DNA of 64,000 nt, taken from positions 385,710 to 449,709 of the forward strand of contig NW_022985451.1 of NCBI RefSeq assembly GCF_010093595.1. The letters are read 5' to 3'. Source of the stretch: Mytilinidion resinicola (Eukaryota > Ascomycota > Dothideomycetes > Mytilinidiales > Mytilinidiaceae). Made by a program: the position numbers and the translations under genes. The notes below the pieces were generated by a model. That model was not told the origin of the DNA. It did no database searches and was given only the letters and a program-made list of their open reading frames with translations. Every line of letters starts with the position of its first letter. The stretch's first letter is position 1. Below are positions 21,864 to 30,681 of this stretch, in pieces.

Positions 21864-24071
21864 ATGCTTTGCGACTCTTGCTTGTCTATTTTCGATTGCA
21901 GTCGAGTGCAGGAAAGGAAGGTTCTCCAAACAGGTTTTCACGTTGTCCGCCTCCGCGGCGTCCAACTATCTGGACGTGCAGGTTGCGCACTGTGCGCTCA
22001 GCTATATCACAAGTTGAAGTGTAGTATTGTTCCCGCAAATGAGCCTGAAGAAGACTTCTGGCTAACCAAATATCATCTTTACTATCGCATTATCGAGCAA
22101 GGTGGTAGTTTGGATCATTTCAATCTTTCTTTCCGACTTTCAACAGAGCGCCCGACCGAGGATGCAGCCCTGGAAGATCTCGCAAGAAACACCATCATCT
22201 GCACCCATGATTTTCAAATAGCCCCTTTTGAGAGTAACTATAAACCCTTGATATGGCTCTCTTCAGTCGAATCCTAACCCTCCGAAGGCATTGCGGCTCA
22301 TATTACCATCGATGGCACCAATCATGCAATCTCAGAAAGTACTGATAGCGAGAATACCTGGAACCTGATGAAAAAGTGGATAGGGCGTTGTATCAAAGAC
22401 CACCCCGAGTGTTGCCCAAACAGCCGTCCTCAGAAATGGTACCCAAGCCGCCTGCTTGATGTTGGGTCTTCATCCGAGTCTCAGTCGCCCATGAATCCAA
22501 CTGAAGCAAAATTCAGAGTCCACGATACAAAGAACCAGGAGACGTTAGGTCATTATATGACTGTGTCCCACCGGTGGGGAGACAAGCAGCCCATAAGCCT
22601 GACGCAAAACTCCGCGGCGGATTTGAAGGGTGGAATGCTCGTGTCAGAACTGCCAAAGACTTTCGCTGATGCGGTCAAAGTGGCCTGGGAGCTGGGCATT
22701 CGATATATCTGGATAGATTCCCTCTGTATCTACCAGGACTCCGAACATGAATGGCAGTCTGAATCTGCCAAGATGGGTCTTGTTTACAAGAATTCCTGGC
22801 TGAACATTGCTGCCATTGATTCTTCGGACTGCAATGGCGGATGCTTCTTCCAGCGCGACAAAAGATTGGTGGAGCCGATCAAGATGAAGTTCAAAGACGA
22901 TGAAAAAGAATTCCTATGTATTGACAGCAACTTGTGGCTAGTCGGGATTGACGGGGCGCCGTTGTCGAAACGGGCGTGGGTTCTCCAAGAAAGGCTTTTA
23001 TCGCCACGACAAATTCACTTTGGCGTACTGCAGCTCTACTGGGAATGCCGTCGACACGCTGCCTGCGAGACCTTGCCAGGTAGCATGTTGGCATCCATGT
23101 TTGCGAAACCAGGAACGGCTGCTTCTCAACAAATGAAGCGATTTGCTGCCACTATTTCTCTGTTGGGTCATGATATCCGAGCTCTGCCTTCAGTGATAAG
23201 TCTAGATCTAATGTCAGCTGAAAATACAGACGCCCAGAATACTCGGAAAGCCACACCATTGGACGTTTACACAGGTTGGCGACACTCGGTCCAAAACTAC
23301 TCCAAATGTAGCCTTACGTACCCTCGAGACAAACTCATTGCAATCTCCGGAGTTGCCAAAGAGATGTCGAAAGTCATTAATGATCAGTATCTCGCTGGCC
23401 TCTGGAGGAGCCAGCTACCAACCACTCTCCTCTGGTCGGCGGAGCCGAGCGGACCTGCTTCTTCCATTAGATATCAGAAATCTCCAGCTGGCTCTGGTAA
23501 CATTTGGACACGGCCACGTCCCCTGCGTGCCCCAACGTGGAGTTGGGCATCTTTAGATACTGCGATCTTGTTCTTCTCCCCAGTCAAACCAAGAGACAAG
23601 GATAAAGTCTCAGTTGATGTCCTTGAAGCTTATGTTGAACCACTAGCGAGCGATATCCATGGGGAGATTTCGAATGGATATATCCGCGTAAGCTGTATGC
23701 TTTATCCAGTGTCGCTTTTCTTCGATATGGAGAAGTCTTCACCCCCTCCGTCAATCCGAATTGGCAATTCTGTTTTCCAGCACGGCTTTTTTTTGGACGA
23801 GTCTCCCGAGTTGGTTGGGACGGGCAAGAATTTGCATTGTATGCCAATATTGTTCAGAGACTGGAGGGGGCCACAGACAGCTCCAAAGCAAGTCCGTGCA
23901 CTTATCCTACAACCGAGTGGTAAAAGCAGAGGTCATTTCGAGCGCTTTGGATTGTTTATGAGCTGGGGCACCAGAGAGCTAGATATTTTCCGGACGCCCT
24001 GGGAAAATGACGCAAACACGGAATACGAGGAAGCCCTCGGTGGTGGCAAATATGTAATTACGATTACTTAG
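21864..24071 (+). pseudogene. HET-domain protein gene with one premature stop
   Basis: A single frame runs from ATG 21864 to a stop at 24069-24071 (about 735 codons) and is interrupted only by TAA at 22275-22277 (codon 138). Both sides are coding-like and in the same frame. Upstream is an N-terminal Cys-containing region (LCDSCLSIFDC, GCALCAQLYHKL). Downstream is the HET (PF06985) core: YMTVSHRWGDKQP, ADAVKVAWELGIRYIWID, SLCIYQDS and RAWVLQERLLSPRQIHFG, then the usual LRAPTWSWASLD. No acceptable intron removes the stop. TAA could derive from CAA by a single C to T change. Restart at Met 22368 would still give the HET core, so partial function is possible. HET proteins mediate heterokaryon incompatibility and programmed cell death. 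Confidence 0.75.
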
Positions 24072-24149
24072 ATTGAGCAAAGCGTATAGCATTTTGTTTG
24101 TGCTGGAGTCTTGCCCAGCATGAGGAAGACTTGCTGGGTATGTTCGTCG

Positions 24150-24600
24150 AGGTCGATCCAATCTGCATCGACCAAAAAACGATGAAGAGAAGGGTCACCA
24201 AGTAGGATTCATGAGCCACATCTGCAAAGGTCCCAACAGAGTTCTTGTATGGCTTGGACCTGGGTCTTCGGAAACAAAGATCGCTATGAATAGCCTGGAT
24301 CACCTGAAAGACTACGCTGAACAGCTAGGATTTGAGTTCGTCATCAACCCGGGTAAAAGATGTTTGTCCGAAGTGAGGACTCCAGGGGTAGAAACCGACG
24401 ATGCTGGCCGTAAAATGTTCCAAAAATGGAGAGAAGCTCATCTGGACGAAGGTTACGATCTCGACGAACGTGATCGCATTTTCAGAAGCAATTCTACTCC
24501 ACGCTCAGCATCCTCGCTAAGCTCGGATGGTCGTTCTACGAGATTGCTTGTAAGATGCTCCATCGATGAGTGCTTTTCGTTACAACGAATAGATATCTAG
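24150..24600 (+). pseudogene. HET-domain gene fragment, frameshifted
   Basis: Around 24150 the frame reads VDPICIDQK. One base later it continues as NDEEKGHQVGFMSHICK and RVLVWLGPGSSETKIA, which is the HET core block CIDQxxxxEKxHQV to VLVWLGP. The break lies in an A-rich run (caaaaaacgatg), consistent with loss of one A. Beyond 24480 the expected W..R.W..QE block is not readable in one frame. The N-terminal half of the HET domain is absent. This is a second, separate HET relic directly downstream of the first; its remaining downstream part may extend to about 25000 in decayed form. Confidence 0.6.
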
Positions 24601-25163
24601 GCCTAGCCCCTGGTATATTCCATGGGGGAAGTGTCGGAAAGCTCGGGATTCATATGGCTTTCTTTGCCGGCGCTAATACACCATAACTGCTCCGAGCGCT
24701 GCCCGGCGACGGTAGCTACTCGCTACTAGGACCTTGTTATCTCCACTTAATGATGTCTGGGCAGACCGACTGCGATCAGATTCCAGGCATTGACGATCTA
24801 CGGTGGACAATGATACCGCTTATTTCATGGAAGACGAGTCAAAAGAGATGATGGACAGAGGTTACAGTGGCTCGTCAAAGAGATTCGTGAACGCTTCTGC
24901 ACTGCTTGTGGTGCCTCAGGGCGTTCTCGGAATCCAAACAACGTGGAAGTTGATTATCTTAAACAGTCGATAAAATTGCTGAGCTATCTCTTATGGTAGC
25001 GTACCGGTGTCAACTCGAATGATTTCTTAGAATTCCTCCCTTTAGTTTCACGTTACGTGTCTTCGTTTCAGTCAATCATAAGTGCGGCATTCTTATATTC
25101 GATATGCTCTGCTTACCACGTGATTATCTTTGGTGGTCTTCGCTTTCGACGAAAGCGGACCCA

Positions 25164-25171
25164 TTATAATA
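25164..25171. repeat. Target-site duplication of the MULE element (left copy)
   Basis: TTATAATA immediately before the left inverted end. The same 8 bases follow the right end at 28846-28853. Confidence 0.9.
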
Positions 25172-25280
25172 GGGGAGGGCTAATCGTACACCCCCTAACG
25201 AATAATTGTACACCCCCTAACAACTAATCGTACACCCTCTACCCCCCTGTTACTTCACCGCCTTCTAATTGGCTCGGAGG
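25172..25280 (+). repeat. Left terminal inverted repeat of the MULE element (109 bp)
   Basis: Begins GGGGAGGGCTAATCGTACAC. It pairs with 28737-28845 over 109 bp with five mismatches, all transitions, the left copy being the more AT-rich at each. It contains three tandem near-copies of a roughly 22-nt unit (TAATCGTACACCCCCTAAC), probable transposase-binding sites. Confidence 0.9.
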
Positions 25281-25950
25281 TCCGGCAGGAGGCCTCCGAA
25301 CATTCACCTTTACGTCTATCTGCACGTGCATCTCTGCTGTACGTAAGGCTATACGTGAGGCTATACAAATCAGCATAGCTATATAGCCTCTCCATTTTGC
25401 GGCGTATTCTTTCCAGTTTGTGCAGCTGTATATATAGCCTTACTTATAGCCTCACGTACGGCTATATAGCCTTTCCAATTCGTATAGCCTCCGTACGGGC
25501 TCGCGTACGAGCTTATATATCACCACCTAGTCTAAGTCTAGGTCTAGAAGTGCCTACGTGCCTACAAGCATGCCAAACCTGTCAAAACCTCACCTTATTA
25601 CGGCTCCTTTGCATCAAGCCTGGCCCCTTAGCATCGCCGCCTGCACCTACTCCTCATACTGATCCACATACGCCTCAGCCTCCCTCTCAAATTGATACTC
25701 TGCAGGCCCTAGAACATTCCTACGGCTCTTCGGCCGGCTTGATAATTCAGCAGTGCCTACAGCGACACCGGGTGGACGCTGAGATCCTCCTATACGTGCC
25801 TGTAGAGCTGCAATCTGTCGTAGAATGTCCGCACGGTCATCCTCTTGTTCCACCTGAGGTTGAGACTGAGCACTATCTTGCCTCTGAGCTCGTGCCTTTT
25901 TCCGTGGTACCTTATCCTTTGCACCAGGCGGCCGGCCGCGCTTCTTAGCT

Positions 25951-26100
25951 GCAGGTGCAGCCGTAGGTGCAGCCGTAGGTGTAGCCGTAGGCGCTGCTGT
26001 ATGCGCTGCTGTATGCGCTGCTGTATGCGCTGCTGTATGCGCTGCTGTATACGCTGCTGTAGATGCTGCCGTAGGTGCTGCCGTAGGTGCTGCCGTAGGC
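25951..26100 (-). repeat. 12-bp minisatellite inside the MULE transposase
   Basis: About twelve copies of a 12-bp unit (variants of gctgctgtatgc and gcagccgtaggt on the plus strand). On the coding strand they encode a TAAH/TAAP tetrapeptide array just before the AT-hook. The central copies are nearly identical, which marks recent expansion by slippage or unequal exchange. Confidence 0.85.
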
Positions 26101-27720
26101 TCAAGAAGGGCCGGATCAATTTGAGAAATATCAATACCAGTCCTAGCAGGTGTAGCCGTCGACTGAGGGGCATTCTGACGGACAGGGATGGCCGGAATTT
26201 GCTGTAAAGACGCTGGCAAGTGTCGTAGAGCTGTGCCTTGTTGTCCGTCCTGTTCACCTCCACGTCGAGCTGCTAAACCTGTACCCAAAGCAATCTCAAA
26301 CCTTGATGGCTCTCTCTGTGTACTATTATACGTATGGTGGCCTCTCCTCTCAACAGCAGGGCGGCCCCGTCGACGCTCAACAACAGCAGGATCTTGTACT
26401 TCTTCAAATGGACCAAACGGAATGATTGGTTGTTGTATACCTGGCCGAGCAAACCACCAATGGTGGTCTATCTCTTCCGGTTGTATATAGAGCACGGGAT
26501 CTAGATGGTTTGCAAGCGCCTAATGTAGACAATTGTGTAGCTTATGAGCGCATGGCATGCCGTATATATTTGTGAACGTATGAGTACAGTTAAGAGGATT
26601 GTATTTAGATGACTTGGCCTTCTTAAGTTGCTTCTTGAGGATGGCAAGAGCCTGCGGTGTAATCTTCTGGAATAGATCACGGAATTCAATCTCTTTGACA
26701 TTATGCGGAGTCCTTGCGTGCCACTTTGCCTTGTGGTCCTCAAATTTAGCCTTGCTATTGAGAATGAGGTTCTGGATGTTGAGTAGCACGTCGAATAGAT
26801 GGCCATTTGACACCTGGAGGAAGCCTTTGAGCTGGCCGTGCGCGCCCTCGTTCCGTGATGTAACACTGCGAGAAACTCGGTTAGCATTATACACCTAAAT
26901 TTGCATCTGCTGGACCCAAATCTTAACACCAAAGCGTGCGAATTTGAAGCCTAAACTTTATAAGGGGTTTGCTAGCATGCAGAATAACTAGCGCTGAAGA
27001 GGACAAGAAGATAGCTTAAAAATTGATTGAGAAATAGGACATAAGCAGACACTTACGTTGTTCCAAAATGCCGAGCTCGTCGAGTGTAGTAAGTAGCCCA
27101 GGCCCACTTACACGACTTCCACTCCTCTTCCATATAATCTACAAGGCTAGGCCTCTCCTCGTAATCATCTATTAGCTTGTTCCAGGCCTTATTAAATTGA
27201 ATAGGGTCCTCTAGCTTCTGCATGGCGCTCCAACGGATGATAAATTCACTCTTTTTCTCTTGCTGCTTCTTTTCCTTGGCTGCCTTCTGTTCTTCTGTGT
27301 TATTCTCCATCGGCGCATCAGCATGGCCTATAGGGAATGTCGGTTTATCCTTGTATACCTCAGCTAGCTTGGTGTTAATATTCTTCTCAATGTGCCATAC
27401 GCACAAGAGGCGTGCGACATTAGGCTATTGTTTATATAGCGCGTTTCTTAAAGCTTGTTCCTTATCTGTTAGAAAAACACGTGGGCGGATAGAATAGCGT
27501 TGAAAGAGCTCGTAGAGTTGCTGTACTGCCCAGTTATAGTTTGCCTCCTTCTCTCTCGGAATGAAACAATACGCAATCTTAAAGTTGTTGCCTGTGCACG
27601 TAACGCCGGTTATATGCAAGAAGGGCATGCCGAACTTGTTGGTTTTGTATGTGCAGTCCATCAGTATAACATTGTAGTTAGACTGTAGAATCTCGATAGA
27701 ATCTGGATGCGCAAAGAAGA

Positions 27721-27979
27721 GGTGAACTCAGGTTGAAATTGATGTGAACTCTGATTTCTATAGACGTCTAGCTAGTTGTATATATACTAGGGGAAGGAAG
27801 GGGGCCACCCCCAGGGTGGCGCGCTAGTAAGTTCAGATGAGCCCTGCACAGCTGAGGCTTCAGCTCGGTTCTCTACAGCTGAGATTTCAGCTGGGTTCTC
27901 TACAGCTGATGTTCGGAGAGTAGCTTTCTGGCATATGAGTTGTTGATCCTAGGTTGTAGTGCTGCAACCTGAGTGGTGA
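27721..27979. mobile_element. Nested 249-bp element with 5-bp target duplication inside the MULE
   Basis: The element occupies 27726-27974 and is flanked by GGTGA on both sides (27721-27725 and 27975-27979). Its ends are a perfect 10-bp inverted repeat (ACTCAGGTTG and CAACCTGAGT). It has no coding capacity. A 27-bp internal tandem repeat (ACAGCTGAG units at 27848, 27875 and partly 27902) fills its right half. Removing the element and one GGTGA restores D-H-L-F-F-A-H-P-D in the host transposase, the sequence expected for the MULE family. It is a MITE-like non-autonomous element; the superfamily is unresolved. A solo LTR is less likely because the ends are not TG and CA. Confidence 0.8.
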
Positions 27980-28736
27980 TCTATACGGCTCTCTTGGTCG
28001 GTTGTATAGTTATATACATACTTCTTCCCGTGGCCATTATCTACAGGGAATACAGAGGTTTCCAGTGTATAGAGGAGGGCCTGTATAGGCGCACGGCCAT
28101 CAAGAAGCTCGTTCCGGTATATCTGTCGCTCATTTTTAATGTCTACAACAGTGATAGTTACCCCCCTTTTCAGTAGCTTTGTATAGGTTTCCGTAGGCCT
28201 TGTTCCACTAGAAAGATCATCTCGAATTGTCTTGTTTACTAATGCCGTGCGCTTCCTGTTGCATGGTACTGCTGTGGCTTTAAGGGTGCTGGTATGACCT
28301 AAATGAGCTGCCTCTGTCGTCTCCCATAGCCACAGACGTTCACCTGCCATATTCATAGGCTGCCGAGTGAGCGTACCGTACATTGTACATTCCTTCTTGA
28401 TTGTAGATATGCTACGCACGCGGTTTGTAGGCAGTGAGCTGCCTCCAAAGCAGCATCGGAACCATATCTTCCTCATGGCCTTCGCCATTGTCTTATCCGT
28501 TTTTAAACGGTATTTTGTGAGCCCGTAGCCTTGCTCTTTTGCATGCCGTGTAAGCGCTTCCTCAGCTTCCTCCAAGGAGTTGTAATACGCCAGCGGTGGC
28601 GGCTGGAGGGCCATGGTGAGTGTATTGTGTAGATGGAGGAGCATGCGTTAATTGCTTCTGTTCGCCGCTGTATTTGGAGAGTGCATCTGGAATTAGTGAA
28701 CAAGTGAAGCGAGCCAATCGGAGGCTCCGGAGCAAG

Positions 28737-28845
28737 CCTCCGAGCCAATTAGAAGGCGGTGAAGTGACAGGGGGGTAGGGGGTGTACGATTAGTCGTTAG
28801 GGGGTGTACGACTATTCGTTAGGGGGTGTACGATTAGCCCTCCCC
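28737..28845 (-). repeat. Right terminal inverted repeat of the MULE element (109 bp)
   Basis: Reverse-complement partner of 25172-25280. It holds the three tandem ggggtgtacga units. An adjacent inner palindrome (cggaggctccggagcaagcctccg) could form a hairpin. Confidence 0.9.
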
Positions 28846-28853
28846 TTATAATA
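28846..28853. repeat. Target-site duplication of the MULE element (right copy)
   Basis: TTATAATA directly after the right inverted end, identical to 25164-25171. Confidence 0.9.
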
Positions 28854-29094
28854 ATCGATCAAGTTCCGTAAAAAACTTCAGGAATGAAGACATCTCAAGG
28901 ACGCTTCAAACTCCAAATCGACGACTCTTCGCCAAAGCATCGACCGCCAAGTCCGCTGGATGATCACTGCCAATGGGGAAGGTCACTATCTAGGTAACCA
29001 TGCCCGCCCGCAGGATGCGCTACCAACAACCCCAGAATTATGGGCACATTGAGAATTTCAGAGCTCTTTCTCATCATCTTCCTGAGCTCTCGAC

Positions 29095-30300
29095 ATGATA
29101 TCTTCGGCACTTATAACGATTTTCGTGGCGGTTGTAGCCGCCGCGAGCGACAAAGTGTTCTTCCCGAAGCCGTCTGGCAGATACCATGTGGGGAAGACAC
29201 AGCACGTATTCAATCACACCACTCATGACGATCCTGTCGCGCTTTAAGGTCAAATAACACTGGCGAATTCATCGTGGTGACTATCTTGTACTCAGCGGCC
29301 AGAGCGCCGACCGCAGAAACCTCCTTGAAGTATATGGACTTCGAGCTAGCCCATCTGATTGAGAAAGGATGGAGGATCCCCGACGGCGAGTTGCAGAAGC
29401 TGTGGACTCCATCTCCAATGGCAGCCACCCGTCCTACCTGGTCCCATGAGAATGAACAAGTATCCAACGCTCTTATTCTCTCCCGGCGCAGGCATGCCCT
29501 GCTCATCTGGCACGATGGTTACCTCAGACATGGCCTCATAAGGCTACACAGTTCTGTGCGTCGATCATCCGGGCGGGCCACCGTACTTGAAGATACCGTA
29601 TGGAGGCGGCGGAGTGTACGGAATTCCGATTGACTACGACTGGGCCATTGACACTCTCCTCTACAAAGTCAACAGAAATCGCAAGACCGATTTCGACGCC
29701 CTGCTCCAGCTCTACCCGCCTCTCGTCGAAGAGTTCCGTGCTCCCTTCAACATATCCACCTACATGCACTTTGGATTCTCCATGGGCGGAAGTGTTGACA
29801 CCGATATCGTCTCTCGACACGACGACGTTATCCCCGGGATCAATTATGACGGTGCTTTCATTGACATTCTCTTCGGTGAGACCGTCGATGTCAAGAAACC
29901 CTTCTTCAGTCTTTGCGACGGCCAACACGAATATGATGACACTGTCTATGGGTATAGCTAGACTTGGTTTGAAGGAGACCAGACTGCATGGTGGGAGGAA
30001 CTGGGGGTCAACGGCTCCCATCACCTGGGCTTCTCTGACGTCGACCTATGGTATGAGCTACTGGTTTTGAGGGGACGCGTAAATGCAACTTTGGTGGGTG
30101 CGATCAACGGCTCACGTATGCGTCGTATTCAAACGACTTTTACCACCGCATTCTTCGACATGGTTTTAGGAGGGAAAGAGGGTTTGTTAGAGGAGCCGCT
30201 GCCCTCAAAGAAGCGGCCCGAGGTGATTTTCATCAACAGTAGTAGCGAAACCGATAAACTGGAGATGTATTCCCAGTATGTATCATGGCCAGATGGCATG
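29095..30300 (+). pseudogene. Secreted PAF-acetylhydrolase-like lipase pseudogene
   Basis: The ATG at 29095 opens a signal-peptide-like N-terminus (ALITIFVAVVAAAS), then GRYHVGKTQHVFNHTTHDD, a stop at 29245, and a shifted frame with FIVVTILYSAARAP and LKYMDFELAHLIEKGW. Near 29400-29415 another shift leads to LQWQPPVLPGP, LLFSPGAGMPCSS and, past a TAA at 29539, GYTVLCVDHPGGPPYL. The nucleophile-elbow motif GFSMGG and later NYDGAFID follow, then TAG at 29959, then a His motif GSHHLGFSDVDLWYELL. The order matches fungal PAF-acetylhydrolase-like alpha/beta hydrolases. Two frameshifts and three stops make it a dead copy. Confidence 0.7.
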
Positions 30301-30681
30301 AATGGCCAGTATGTTGAATCTCAGCCAATAGAGGTTGTGATTATACAGCGAACGAAGCGCGCAAGCTTTGGACTTGACATGTACTTATACTTGCTACGAC
30401 CCGCTAATCTTCTTACTCTATGGCTGCTGTGGTCGCATTCACCTCGAAGTCCGAGCTGGCTCGGGGCAGAGCAGAGAGTCTGCCATGAGGTCGATCTGGT
30501 GACGTCTTTCTTAGATCATTACACGCGCATGAGGCTTGGCATGGAATTGCGTTCCTAGGGGTGCACACAAGTTTGAGGTTACTTAATTCGTCCCAAGGTC
30601 TTTAAAAAGGTTACCGAACGAACGAAATAGTAAAAGTCGTTTTATACTTTCCCATTTTCATCCTCATAATTCCCAATGCTA

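Larger units (their letters stand above)
25647..28644 (-). pseudogene. MULE transposase, disrupted
   Basis: In order on the minus strand: an N-terminal FAR1/WRKY-like region (YYNSLEEAEEALTRHAKEQG, 28644-27975); then, across the nested insertion, FFAHPDSIEILQ and the MULE catalytic start MDCTYKTNKFGMPFLHITG (about 27720-27425); VCVWHIEKNI-type motif (LLCVWHIEKNINTKL); HFGTT with a GTAAGT donor at about 27047; TSRNEGAHGQLKGFLQ; a SWIM-type ligand set C.H then CAHKLHNCLH; and a C-terminal tail with an AT-hook (KKRGRPPGAKDK). In-frame TAG stops lie at 27427-27425, 26897-26895 and 26522-26520. Removing the nested element plus one duplication (254 bp) restores the frame between the first two blocks (729 nt, divisible by 3). 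The intron near 27050-26900 is not resolved. Unlikely to be active. Confidence 0.8.
25172..28845 (-). mobile_element. Complete Mutator-like (MULE) DNA transposon, 3.67 kb
   Basis: The element is bounded by 109-bp inverted ends and flanked by an 8-bp direct duplication (TTATAATA), a size typical of Mutator-like elements. It carries one transposase gene on the minus strand (MULE domain and SWIM-type zinc motif) and an AT-hook-containing C-terminal region. A 249-bp foreign element is nested inside the transposase. Its reading frame has several in-frame TAG codons, so the copy looks non-autonomous now. The near-identical ends suggest insertion not long ago relative to the surrounding decay. It sits between HET relics and a lipase pseudogene. 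Confidence 0.9.

Noticed and set aside
25397..25948. Plus-strand 183-aa open frame inside the MULE element
   Set aside because: It lies antisense to the transposase C-terminal region and left end, begins in low-complexity DNA, and has no domain character.
27726..27974. Solo LTR interpretation of the nested element
   Set aside because: A 5-bp duplication would fit, but the ends are ACTCAGG...CCTGAGT with a 10-bp inverted repeat rather than TG...CA, and no LTR primer or polypurine context is possible in a solo unit to support it.
25164..28853. CRISPR or phage-like repeat array because of the repeated 22-nt units
   Set aside because: Only three contiguous units per end, mirrored at the other end of a transposon in a eukaryotic genome; there are no unique spacers.
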